NCBI RefSeq assembly: GCF_029852145.1
Contig: NC_079975.1
Location: forward strand, 26,851,364 to 26,915,363
Reading direction: 5' to 3'
From: Microplitis mediator
Lineage: Eukaryota > Arthropoda > Insecta > Hymenoptera > Braconidae
DNA: 64,000 bases
The notes below the pieces were generated by a model that was given only the letters and a program-made list of their open reading frames with translations, ran no database searches and was not told the DNA's origin. Position numbers and translations under genes: made by a program. Of this stretch, positions 19,664 to 33,000 are shown in pieces (position 1 is the stretch's first letter; every line of letters starts with the position of its first letter).

Positions 19664-22600
19664 TTATTACGTTTATTTATAACTTTTATTACTAGTAAGT
19701 GAATATTTTTGATTTTATTTTAAATAAATAATAAGACGACAAAAAAATTAATCAGTTATTTTTTATTTATTACACACAATAGATGAAATTACTTACTAGC
19801 CCACATACAGTTTATTGCATTTTAAATTAAACTTATCAGTATTTGTGTACAGACAATTGACTGAATGGATATTGAATTTAAATTTAAAATTTTTTTATTT
19901 AAATACCGAATTGCTTTTTAATTTAATTCAATATATTTTTATTTTAAGGTACAGGATTTTTTTTTGATCGAACATTTTTAGATTTTTAATAGAAAGACAA
20001 ATTTTTTAAATCAATAATTTGCCCGCGAAAAAAAAATTCAAAATTTTCAGATGATTGCCGTGTTTTGATAAAATATATCTTGTAAAAATGATATTAGTTG
20101 AGTAATATATATATTTTAAATAATATTTATGTAGTCGCGAATATTTTGCACTCGAATAATTAATCGCGGAATCAATAATTTATTTTAAAAATTTATAATT
20201 AAAATCCTGTATCCGTAAAATGAAAATAAATTTAAAAATTGAAAATTTAAAAATTAAAATCTACTAGATTTTAATAATTTCTTACTTCGTAATATGTCTT
20301 TACAACTTACTTATATATTTATTATTATTATTTTTTTTTATTCAATATCCAACCAGGTCTCGCACAGCTTTTTGTACTTTTGCACTTTTTGCGAGTATTT
20401 ATTATTATTACATTTTATTTAATACCAAAAAAAGTGAAGTAAAAAAAAGAATTATTTTTAATTAACATCACTCGTAACATTTAAATTAATTATTACGTAT
20501 AAATATATTTATTTTATTAAATGCGATTATCTTATAAAATAATCGGATGCATCTTGTATTGTACAGTCTAATAAACTAATATATTTAATATATATAGACA
20601 ATACATATATATAATATATATAAATAAATTTAAAAAAGTGCAAAATATGTACTTTATATATTTGTAATAATTATCTCTGATTGTGCGATACTTTATTTTT
20701 AAATTCTTTTTTATCAGCCAACGAGACCCGGTAATTTTTTATTCCTACAATATACATATTTTTTTTTAATTAACCCATGAATTTATAATTATCAAACAGG
20801 CAGTACGTCATAATTACAACTAATAAATAATTAATTAAACCTTTAAAAAATTTTATTAAGAGACGTTTAATTTTTTATAATTCAGCGATTAGCCCTTAAT
20901 TTTTTTTTTAATTACAATTGATAAATTTAACAAAAAAAAAATTAATTTACAATCGATTCAAATCAGCGGTCACGATTTATTATTTATAAATTTAATCAAC
21001 TATTTTTAAAATAAATTTTGTCTACTTGAGGACTTTCTCAGACGCGACATTTAAAAATTTTTGCGCTTTTTTTTTCACGACAAAAAATTAAGGTGACATA
21101 ATTTTTTAAAATTAAAGAGCTTCCGATATTGCCCCCAATTAAATTTACATGAGATTCTATAATTTAGTACAGAGTAAATAAGTAAAAATAGATAATTATT
21201 GCAGTTATAAAAATAATTTACAAAACAAATTGATTTAAGTAATAAAATATTTTAAAAATAAAACAATACATGATGCATCTTAATTAGGCCAGAGATCAAT
21301 AAGCTGTAATTAATTAATTAATTATTTACTGCCTTGACACTTTTATGGAAATTTTCAAAATCTAATTCGTTTATCTATTTTTTTTTTCTTTTTTTTTTTA
21401 CAATATTTACTATTATTATTAATTATTAATTAATTATTAAAATTGTTATTCACGATTAGCAAAAAATTATTAAGTCAAATTACAATTACGCTAAAATAAT
21501 TACTCGTAAAAATCACTTGGATTAAAAAAAAAATTAATTTCCATATAAAAAAAATTATTAAATTAATTAATGAATTTTTTTAATCCAAGTTATTTTTACA
21601 GAAATTAATAAGCTGCCTACTACTTGTTTCATTCAATTATTGCCGGTACTACAAAAAAATGAATTAATTAAAAAGTTCGTTGTATCCAATGAAATTACAA
21701 TAATAATTATAATATTTAAAAATTTATTTACAATAAAAATAATTGTTCCCTTTTAGTAGTCACTGAAGTTAAAAAAAAATTAAATTAAATTGAATGATCA
21801 AATAGTAGAAAATTAAATACTTATAAAAAATACAGTAATAATACCTCATAAATATTTTTTTATAGATAAAAAATGAGAAAAAAATGCATTGGTTACGTGA
21901 ACGTACTTACAATTATTAACTACAATTATCTATTATTTTAATTAATTAATTAATTATAATTATGAATATACGTGGCCAATAAGAACAGATTTGTACTTGC
22001 ATTGAAATTGTTAAGTCAACTCCAATCATATTTCGCACAGCCCAGTATAGCGTGTTTGTTTTTTTTTATTATTTATTATTAATTATATTTATTATTATTA
22101 TTAATTATTATATTTGTCATTTATTATTAGCGTATTGAACGTTTAAAAATACAATTTTTCAATGGATGGCAGCATTCTTATCAAAAAATTGGCTTGGAAA
22201 TTGTTGTAATGACATTTAGGAAGTCTAAGAATTTTTTTTTATTTATTATTATATTTCTAGTAGACTATAGATCGTTAATAAATATGTGAAATTGTTCCAA
22301 TTAGTCTCAATATCACAGAGGTTTGATCGGAATATTTTTACAATAATAATAATAATAATTATTATTATTATTTATTTATTTAACTTTTTATAAAAGCAAC
22401 AAAAATTTATTTTATTTTTTTTTTAACGCAGAATAGATTTAATTTTCCCTCTCGCTTTTGAATTAATCCCCAATTTTTTTTTATTAAAAGTCTAATGTAA
22501 TTAATTTGTAAAAAAAAAAATGAAATAAATTAAATTTGTTGCCTTTACAAACAAGTCATTAATTATTAAAATTTTTTTCGTTTTTTTATTATTTGGTAGG

Positions 22601-23070
22601 AAAATAGGTATCTACAATTACCGTGACCGTATATATAATTATATAATTAATAATTACGTTAAATGATATTGAGATTAATGAATAAATTTAAATTTACTTA
22701 TTTTAAAATACAATACACTATACATGGGCTAAACGCATTACAACCGCTCCCGTCACCTATTATTTTATTTTATTAAATTATCAATTAATTATTAGTAAGT
22801 CAATTAAAATTACTATCGATTTTGATCGATTTTAAATGTGCGGCATGTGGAGTATTTTGTTATTCTCTTTTTGTTTCTTTATAAACAACAACAGTAATAA
22901 TAATAATAATTACTGTTATTGTTTAGGAAACACAAGATATTGTAGAGCCAGAGTGTGAGATAATTACCGGACATCAATCGCCATTCAATTATTTATTAAA
23001 ACGTTCCCTTATTTATTATCATTTTTCATTGTTGCTGTTGTTATTTTTGCCTAGATCGCGGTGGCTGCTG
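19664..23070. other. 3.4 kb AT-rich gene-poor stretch
   Basis: It contains only short poly(A)/poly(T), (AAT)n and TTATTA-type simple sequence. No conserved coding frame or element with clear ends was recognised. The mRpS24 3'UTR lies at the left end. The right part, up to 23070, is downstream of the twin stop codon on the minus strand and may be its 3'UTR. Confidence 0.5.
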
Positions 23071-26000
23071 CTACCTACGTGATATTAAACCATTACTAGT
23101 TCCCTGTGGTGTCATTTCTAATTCAACTAGCAACGGGAAATGATCTAAAAAAAAAAATTGTTTTTTTTATTAGTCATACTTTTTATTATTAACTAGAAGT
23201 GTGCGAATAGTTCGAATTTTTTAATTATTCGTAAGTATTCTAATTATTTTAAATTTTCAGATAATTTGAAACTCGGAAAAATGTTAGAAAATTTTTGAAT
23301 ACCCAAGTAGTACACTTGCCTTTGTGATATTTACACTGTAAAAAGAGCGGTGTTAAAAATGGACTCGTTTTAACTCCGTCCGGTGTAAAAATGAAATTAC
23401 ACCGGAGTAGGAGGAGTAATACACCGGTGTTAAAAATACCGGTGTTAAAGCGGGGTAAATTTTGTCCGCTAGGAGTATCAGCTTTAAAGATTATAAAACA
23501 CAAAAAATGTCAGTTCTTTATGAAAATTAATAAAAAATATCATTTATTAACAAGTATAGTAATCGAGTAAGTAAAAATATTCACAAAATAAAATATTTTA
23601 ACACCGGTAAAGAATATCTACACCGGCGGCGGCATTATTTTAACACCGGGGAATTTTTTTCAACACCGGTACAGAATATTTACACCGGCGGCGGCGTTAT
23701 TTTAACACCGGTACAGAATATTTACACCGGTGGTGGTGTTATTTTCACACCGCTTTCGGGGGTAAAATTAACACCGATAATTTTAACACTTACACCGCTT
23801 GGACTTACCCCGGTGATTTTTTACAGTGTATAAGATATCAGTTTTTAGGCTGTTTTTTGACATATCAATAAGACACCAACATGTTGGTCATAAGAAAGCG
23901 ATCAGAAATTTAAGTCACCGAAAAAATATCAACTTAAAAGACTTGACACAAGTGACGACAAAAAGTAAATTTCAAACAGTGGTAAAATAAGTCATCTAAA
24001 TGACTTTTTAATTGATATAAGAGGAAAAACAACACAAATTTTCTACGTCTCCGGAACCAACATTTGCATGTCTTATTCATACCAAAAAAGTCGACTTTGA
24101 GACAAAACAAGACTTGGCTTATCCTTTTAAAAGACATCTTAAAGTTGACTCTGTGTTACTTGGGATCGTAAGTATTTGAATTGTGGGTAAATTTGGAAAT
24201 TATTCAGATTTTCGAATAATTCAAAACTTTTCTTTTGAATGAATAAAAATTGTGATATTTCTTTCCAATAATTGAAATTTCTATCAGAAATAAATATAAT
24301 TCGGACATAAATCTACAATGGAATAACTTTTGTTAACTGAAAAAAACTGAGCTGACCTTTAAATAAAAATTTGATACTGAAAAGCTGATCCAAATTTCCA
24401 AATTTAAAGATTAGTTCAAAAATTTTCGAACACGAATTCGCACACCCTTCTAATTAACTATTAAAAATAAATGTTTTTTATATTTACCAGATGGTATGTG
24501 CGGGTGAGGACATCCTACGACATTATTTTCCCTAAACCAATCGGCGCTTAGTGGTCCTAGTATACCTAACGGAGTCATATTTAATTTCGAATAGAAAATA
24601 TAGTCTATTATTCCTTTAAAATCATATCTGCAAAAAAAAAAAATTACAAGGTTTCAATTATTTTATTACACGCAACAGTAAACTTCTAATTAAAAATACT
24701 CACGTGTAATTAGTACATGGCATTATATCTTCACTATAAGCAGAAGCTAATTTAAATGAATGTATAAACTCATTGGGTTTATCACATCCGGATATTTTTT
24801 GCAAGCATGATTTGTACGTCAAGTCTTTGAAGTCGCGGTGGTCTGACGCGACCCGTCCCGATGTCAGAAACTCAATCACTCCTGCGATAAATAATTTAAT
24901 GAATTAGTATTCAAACCGGGAATAATAATTAAAACAAATATTAAATAGTAAATAGTAATTACCAGAGTCGGGTAAAGAATTAAAATCACCACAAAGTAGC
25001 AATTGAACATTAGAAGCATCAGGTTTGTGCCCAGGTCTAAATGATTGACTGGCTTGTTCTAGCATCGTCCGCAATTCATTGCTCAGCATCATTGTCTGAA
25101 TTAATTTAACATCACAGTATTCTGGATCCCAGTGTATGTGTGCTGTGCATACTAATATCGGCTGTTGAATTTGTGCTGGATCTGATGGTATTCCTGTTAA
25201 ATAAAAATATCAAATACTCATTAATCTGAACCGACCATCAATAATTATCTTGCGACTACCGGTAATTAAATGAGTACATGAGTAATTATAATTTTATTCA
25301 TTCATTTATTGATAAATAATTTAGTACAATTGACAATTTAAAAAATAACAATTAAAGTAAAGACTCCGTAGAGCAAAAGACAGGGGTAGGCGATGAGCAG
25401 ACGCTGCTTTTCCTCCCCGGACATCGCGGAGAAGAGTCTTGAGGCTGAGATAGTCGCCCAGGCGACGGCGAGACCCGCGAGAACTAGACCCAGAGGACCG
25501 CGGAGGGTCGTGAAGATGCTGAGTCCCGCGAGGGCGACCACTGGGAGCAGACAGTACCCGAGGACGGAGGCCACTGAGGAGAGCGTGACGTTCCCGGTGC
25601 TGCTCATCAGATACTGGAGCAGATACATCAGCAGACAGGAGGTCGATGCCAGGCCGTAGACGTACCCGAAGTGGGCTTTGGATCCCGCCAGGAGCAGAAA
25701 AGCCGCGAGGACTAGACAGAAGGCCACTGGTCCCGCGAGATCCGAGTCCTGGAGCAGATAATTTGCGTCGTCTGTCTGACCTCGGCGGTGAAATGGGTTC
25801 AGCACTGCCAGAGTTTTCTGCATTATGCGGTCGGGGTCGATTCCCAGCTCCTCTAGCAGAGGCGGCTCGTCTTCTTCTTCGCTGAATCCTGGAGCTTCAA
25901 TTTTAAAAATTTGTTTTTATTTACGGTGGAGTTGGAGTGGGAAATTGTAATTTATAAATTACCTTTGCCATAGTCCGTGGTCGGGTACATCATGTTCCCG

Positions 26001-27032
26001 GCGTAGATGTTCTGGGACGGGTCCAGATAAGGTCGGGAGTATGAGTAGTCCGCTGGCTCATCATTGCTGTAGTTTTGGAATTCGAATTGTTGGTTAGGTT
26101 GCCCGAATCCCGAGGGCTCAAAGTTGTACTGCCCTTGGGGCGGCTGGGCCCACATGTTATCCTGCTCGCTGTATCTTGACATCCTGTCTCTTATTATTTT
26201 ATTTATTCTTATGTTACACTAGAGATTTTTTTATCAGAAAGACCAGACACTGACGGCTTTGTTCACTTTGTTGACAGCAAGACGAAAATGACGACATTGA
26301 TTGTTATTATTGTTGAAAATTTCTACGTTATCTTCTGACGGAGTTCGTTGTTCCTAAGATAGATGGCGGCACACGTCCATTTTGGGGGCTTTCCTTATTT
26401 ATGGGATTCACTGATCAATTTTTTCAACATTTTTTCTCCACTTAAAAATATTTTCACTGAAAACTTTAATTTTCATGGCTCCGAAAAATTCGCGCCATTT
26501 TTCCGTGTCCAGTAAATTTTTTAAAAATTACTTGGACTGACTGCTGCTCAAAATTTTCTAATTAATTGTATTCTGACCTAGACCCTGACATTTCTATAAA
26601 TAATTAAATTTTAATCGGCCATAAAAAATGTAAATTTATCGGTGACTTTTACCCGCGTTTATAAAATGCGTGATTTAAAATCCGCGAAAGTGATTTTTAT
26701 TTAAAAAGTTATTTTATAAAGTATAATATAAATAAATCACCAGTAGTTAAAGTTTTAAAAAAAGTGAACTACGCTTAGTATTTTATGGATATCACGAATG
26801 TATTACAACCGGTCGCGAAGTAGTATCTCCAAGTAGAGTTGAGAGCGAACCAGCGATCGACCGCCCAGTTCTCATAAATTACAGTGAATCAATATCACGA
26901 GAGTGGGCTTTACAAGAAAGCTTTTATCGGTCAGATGAATGGCCGAGTCTATGACAAAAAAAAAATTATTTAAAAAAATATCTGGGCAAGATGAGAAAGA
27001 AAAAAAAATGAATGGACTTTCCTCCATGTGCC

Positions 27033-27072
<40 letters not shown>

Positions 27073-30000
27073 CATAAAAAGCTCGATAGAGCAACGCCTA
27101 AGGGAAGCCATCAAGCGTCAGTCTTTGTCTGGTCGTTTGACAGCAGAGCCGAGTCATAAATTCACAGCAGTCAAATATGTCAGGTCTAATAATATCAAGA
27201 TATATATTCGAGCTTGGTATTTAATTTTATTAACGCGAAAAGTATTTAGCTCGATAATAAATTAAATCGAGCTAACGGACGCCTCATTGAGAACCTCGGG
27301 ACACTGACATGTCAGGCTGGTTATCTCTGAAACCACCAGAGTTTATTCATTTCTTGCTAATAATATTCATAAATATGTTGATAAGTTTTAAAATATTTGC
27401 ACGACACCACGAGCGGGTAATTAATTAAGTGCTCCGATACCCTCATCTTGTTCCTCTTCTTGGTTTTCTTCTTCTTCTCGGTCTTGTCGGTCTTTTTGCT
27501 CTGCTGTTAATTCCGTAGTATTTTTTATTTCCCGTACAGTCTGAAGAACCTTGCGGTACAGTAATGGGAGCGCAGTGACATAATTCTCGTTGAATCTTGT
27601 CAAGGTGTGGTACTACAATAACAACTGTTGTTTTTCATCCTCAAAACTCTTTAAAGTAAAACATTGTCTACGGTTTATTCCATAAAGTTAACATTGTACC
27701 GTTGCTATTATTTATTACTGACCTTTTGCTTCATTACAAATAAATAATACACTTTATTTTATAATCCGGCTTTTAGTTTTAAATATTTATATTTAATACA
27801 CTCGTTAAATTAACGATGCTATAAAAAACTATTTTAATTTTAAACGCCGTAACTTTCCTTTAAATTGTCCTATGGAAATTTTTAAAAAATTAATCCAAGT
27901 CTTAAATCTCTTTCTGCAATTAAATTTATGACCTTTTTCAAAAATTTTACTGACAAGTTTTAAGTCAAGGAAACTCTTGAAAAATTTTTTCAGTTAAAAT
28001 CTGATTATTGCATTTGAAAAATGAGTTGTGTTAGGGGTCGTTCATAAAATACGTTTGTCCTTAAGGGGGAGGGGGTGTCGTTAACAGTGGCAAGGGGTGG
28101 GGGGTCTAAGGAAATGTGACGTTCGCGCTCATCAAATAATTTTTCAAATTTTTCGCGGTTTTTTTAAATTTTATTTTTTTATTACTGTAGAAAGTCATTC
28201 GTTTCATATTTGTAAATATATAAATATTTCCACGTATATATTTCCGTCACTGGTTCAAAAATTTGTTATATTTATCCACGTTTGGTTTTTTTGATATTTG
28301 TTGCGACCCGTCACAATCAGTTCCCTTGTATATCCGATATCAAAGAAATTTATTAAAGTTTTATTATTGCAAATAATAAAAATTTTAAAACATAAAAATT
28401 TGCGTACTATCAATTGCTATACTATGTACAGGGGGGAGGGGGTCATTTGTGATAGGGGGGTCACAGAAAATGTGACATATCGTGACTAAGAACAAGTGGG
28501 GTCTAAAAAGAAAAAAATTTCCTCTGAGTCACATTCATAGAAACTGATAATTAAAATTAAATAATTTATTTATCTCTCGGACGCAGAACTAAAGAAAGTA
28601 AAAAAACAAGAATTGAAAAATTTATCTCATGTAAGATTTAATTTTTCCGTTCAGAGTATTAAACATTAAATCGTTATCAAATATGTTAATATCATAATAA
28701 TTTAATATTATCAATTATCTTGTCATAATCTAATAAATAACACAAATAGCAACAGTATTTCAAGTCCGACTTACATGCACAAAGTGTTTAACGAGAGATA
28801 AAAAGATAAATAAATGGCAAACTGAGTTAAACCTGTACTATAATCGTGTATCATTTTATCATGAGTGCTCTTATTTCGTCAGTAATGAAACGCATCAAGT
28901 ACTTATGCACATTATAACACACATTTATAATAAATATACACATATATAGTGTATACTTGTAACGATCGCGAAAATAAATGAGAAGCAAAAGTGCTAAGGG
29001 ATTCAGCGATGATCACTTACCATTCCCACTGGTGGCTAAACTCTTTTTCTTTATTACCATTATAATTATTAATATTATAATTATTTTTAGCATAAGTGCA
29101 GCACATAAGTTACAATTTTGTAAGCTGGGATACGCGTTTCTGTAATTCGAGCCAATTAACGCTCGATCGTACATAATTGATGGGGATCCTGGAATCGAAT
29201 CGACACGCAATCTTCCCGCGGCTCTTTGTACTAAAATAAGTACTCGTATTGAGAAAGATCAAGTTCGCTCCAGTTTTATTAACCATCTTATAGTCTCACA
29301 TAAAGCGAAAAGTAGCACACGCGCAGTCAATAAATTCAGCTGTCGAGATCTGTTTCGAATTACACTTTTATGTCCATATATATGTATATATACTTTAATG
29401 TCGATAGATCATTTGAATATTAGTATCTATGAGTCAGTTTGTGATGCAAGAGCACTAAGAGCTCTAATACCTTGGAGTCGGTTCAATATCTTCCGATACC
29501 GAGGATTTGAATTACGTATCAAATTGAAATGGCGCAACAACGCCAGCAAGTTGGGTTGTTAACTCAATCAGTGGTTTTTAAGCCAGCGATAAATTAATCC
29601 GTGGATATTAGGACTGTTTCTATCCCTGGCGGTTTTGAATCACCCTGGAAACACCCTGGGAGTGGAAACACGGTGGAATCACATTTTATCACTCTGATTC
29701 CACGGTGGTTACACGGTGTACCCACCATGATTCCACGGTGTATTCACCGAGATTCCACGGTGTATCCACGGTGATTACGCGGTGTACGTGGAATCACGGT
29801 GGGTACACCGTGTAACCACCGTGGATCCACCGTGATTCCAGGGTGTTTCCAGGGTGATTCAAAACCGTCAGGAATATTAGAGCGGCTGAATAATCCATAA
29901 AATTTCTGATCAATAATCGAATTCAAGGCAGCATTAGTTCAAATAGATCGTAACTGAATTGAGTACTGCCCAGAAAACGTTCGCAGTTGGACGAAAAAGG

Positions 30001-33000
30001 ATTTTTTGAGTATGAATCTTACCGTTGTCCCAAGCGGCTTCTGTTGTACGAAGAAGAGCAGCCAATCCAATGTTATCACGTGGCATCACGCGGTTCAACA
30101 TGTTGTCGGATCCCTCGGCGTTGGCCATCGCGAGCTGATTGAATTCCACTAGATGTTCTTTTATGAGCGTGAATCTGATAAAAAAAAAAAAAATAAATAA
30201 TAAATATACAAAAGGAAATATATAAGTTGGTTATATATTTAAAGGGATTTGGTAAAATATTTAAGGATAATGTGAACGTCAATCTTGGCACTCAATAGCC
30301 ACACTATCGAGCACATGCTTTAAAGTACCAAGAGGTTTTCACATCAACTGTAAGAGATGAGGAGTGCAGGCGTATCACGTTTCCCACTATGTGGAATACA
30401 ATCTCGTTTAGTCATGTGAAGCACGTAAGCGTACAAGTGCTTCTCCGTGACTACCAAGACTTACATCCCTTTTTACCTTCCTTCCTTCCTTTTTACTTTT
30501 TTTTTATTCTTATTCTTATTCTTATTCTTATTCTCCTTTCCAGCGTCTTCCTATTTTATTTCCATTTCATTTGTAAATGTAATTGAATGAGAATGAAAAA
30601 ACTCGTCTGCTCGTTTTATTTATATTCGAAAATGTAAATGTTAGATATCGCTGAGATGAACGAGCAAGTCTAACATTTGTATTTTGATTTTATGAATAAC
30701 GAGAAGAGTACATTATTCAATGGGTCATATCTGTTGTCTGGATGTCGATAGTTTAAGAATGTCTACACGGAGAAAAGAGTTTCGTCCTCATCACAGAGAC
30801 GGGATAACGAACGATTTCTTAATAGTGTCAAACATGATATAAGCTTACGCTGACAAATGGAATTAGCAGCAAGGGGAAGCCGTGGAATTTTAGCAGGGGA
30901 GCTATAGACCTCAAAAATGGACCAAAACGGTGATTTCAGCGACTTAAGGGGGATAGCCACTGAGGATCGAAAAAATAGGTGATTTTCGGGAATTTTTTTG
31001 ACTGGAATAATAAAGGAATTTGGGGATCGGGTTTTTTTCGTTTTCTAAAGTATACATTGAAGATAATTCTCCTAAATTTTCATTAAAAAATACCATGTTG
31101 TTACAAAGTTATAAGCATTTTTGTGGAGCAACAAAAAAATTTCCCCCACCACGGTCTCATCTCTAACTCAAAAATGGATTATCAGAAACAAAAAAACCAA
31201 ACGTCGTTGTAATCTGTATGCATGTAGTTATCGTTGCACATAGGAGATTTTGAAAATTTGGATTTGAAAAAAAATGGCGACATATTAAAAATTTTTTCGT
31301 TATTTTTTCTCATTTTTTTGGATTCAAACAGCCCTGAAAATCTTAAAAATCAAAATTTTCAAAATCCCCTTCGTGCAACTTTAGCTACTGAATAGACGAA
31401 TACGGCAAAAAAAAAGTTGCGAATCGGTTGATATTTATGCAAATTACAGATGCCACCAGTTCAAAAAAAGTAGTTTCGAGAAAAATGCGTTTAAAGTTTT
31501 TAGTCGATGCAGCGGTCAGTTGACGCGCTGTCACAAAAATTACTATAACTTGAAAAATATTCGGAATTTTCATATAAAACTTTAGATACATATTTTTGAA
31601 CTTATACACTTTAATTTAATAGAAAAAAAAAATTTTTTTTTTGAAATTTCACAGTGGCTATCCCCCTTAATCTTAGAAAAAAAGCTATGAGGGAACGAAG
31701 GAAAAGCAAGATTGCTTGGCTCAGAGTACGCCTGGGCGCCATAGATCGAGGTTATGGGCCTACTCCGATAACCCGAAGGAATAAGGCTACGAAATATCAC
31801 TGACTGGACTCTTCAATCTTCGTATTTAAAATGAACTAAAGTTTGCTGGTACATGACGACATATAAATGCAATCGCGTATAATACACATTCAGACATCAG
31901 GTGATAAAGTACACAATGGTTGAACTTAATGTGAGTGCTCGAGGGTGCTTGAAAGTCTTGTCGGAATATATAAGACTGAAAGGGGAAAAGAGAAACTAGA
32001 ACTAGACTAGGGGATATGAGAGAGAATAAAACAGAATTGTGTGTATGTGTGTGTGTGTGTGTGTTATCAGAACGATTCCCGTCTCTCCGGGCGGTACTTT
32101 TCTCGTGCAATAAACTTTCAGCAGGGGACTAAAAGAAAAACTCAAGGACAAACTCTCGGGGTCTTGGGGGGGATCCTTCTTGAGTTGGATGATCATGTTG
32201 TACGGATGAACAAACTTTTCGTATTTTTCAATGTTAAATTTTCCATTTACTGATCGATCCTTGTTTTCAAAGTTGATTCTATAAGATCATTGTCTTAGAT
32301 CGGGAGGACTCGGGATATGGATCTCATTGTCTTATTTCTGGCATCTAGGATTCGAGTGGTATCTGCATAGTCCGGACTCTAGGGACAATGGTCTAGGTTT
32401 CACGGAGAGCAAAATCGAATTTGTTTTAAAGAGATAACAGTGCCCTTAAAGTTAACTCACTTGGCTGTTCTGTAGAAGATGGCGCACCCGTCGACGTATT
32501 TACGATCGTTCTCGGCCATCGTTTTGGCCCTGGATTTCGGAGAAAAGATACCGTCGTATCCCTCGCGCTTCAGCTCCGGGAGGAAGAAATTGTAGAATTG
32601 GTCGGTTTCTACTTCCTGGAGACTGATAATGTCTGCTGAATAGTGACGGATTTCCTCGAGAATTCCCTTTTTTCGGTACTCCCACTCCAAGGCCCAGCTG
32701 GGACAGTATCCGTACATCTGCCGTGTCGCATACTTGTCGCACAAAACGTTGTAGCACATTACCGTGAAGATACCTGAAACATAATAGCAAACAAGACAAT
32801 TGATAAGTTTGTGAGCCCACAAGTCGTAAGTAAACTTAATCCGGCAAGTGGGAATGGGTGTAGCTGCCTGACTCGGCTTTTATTCCTCGGGAATCGTATT
32901 TGGGAATGCAGGAGTAGGTTTAATGCGGAAACGGTGGAAACGTTAACTGTCGGTCTACAAATAGGCAATAGAGTAAAGGAGCCAGCATTTAATTCTCATC

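Noticed and set aside
25393..25885. Arginine/proline-rich plus-strand open frames
   Set aside because: Antisense shadows of YIPF5 exon 2; composition follows the GC-rich coding sequence.
26872..27265. Open frames with YIYIYIYI on both strands
   Set aside because: Run across a TA microsatellite; flanking residues match no family and splice context is absent.
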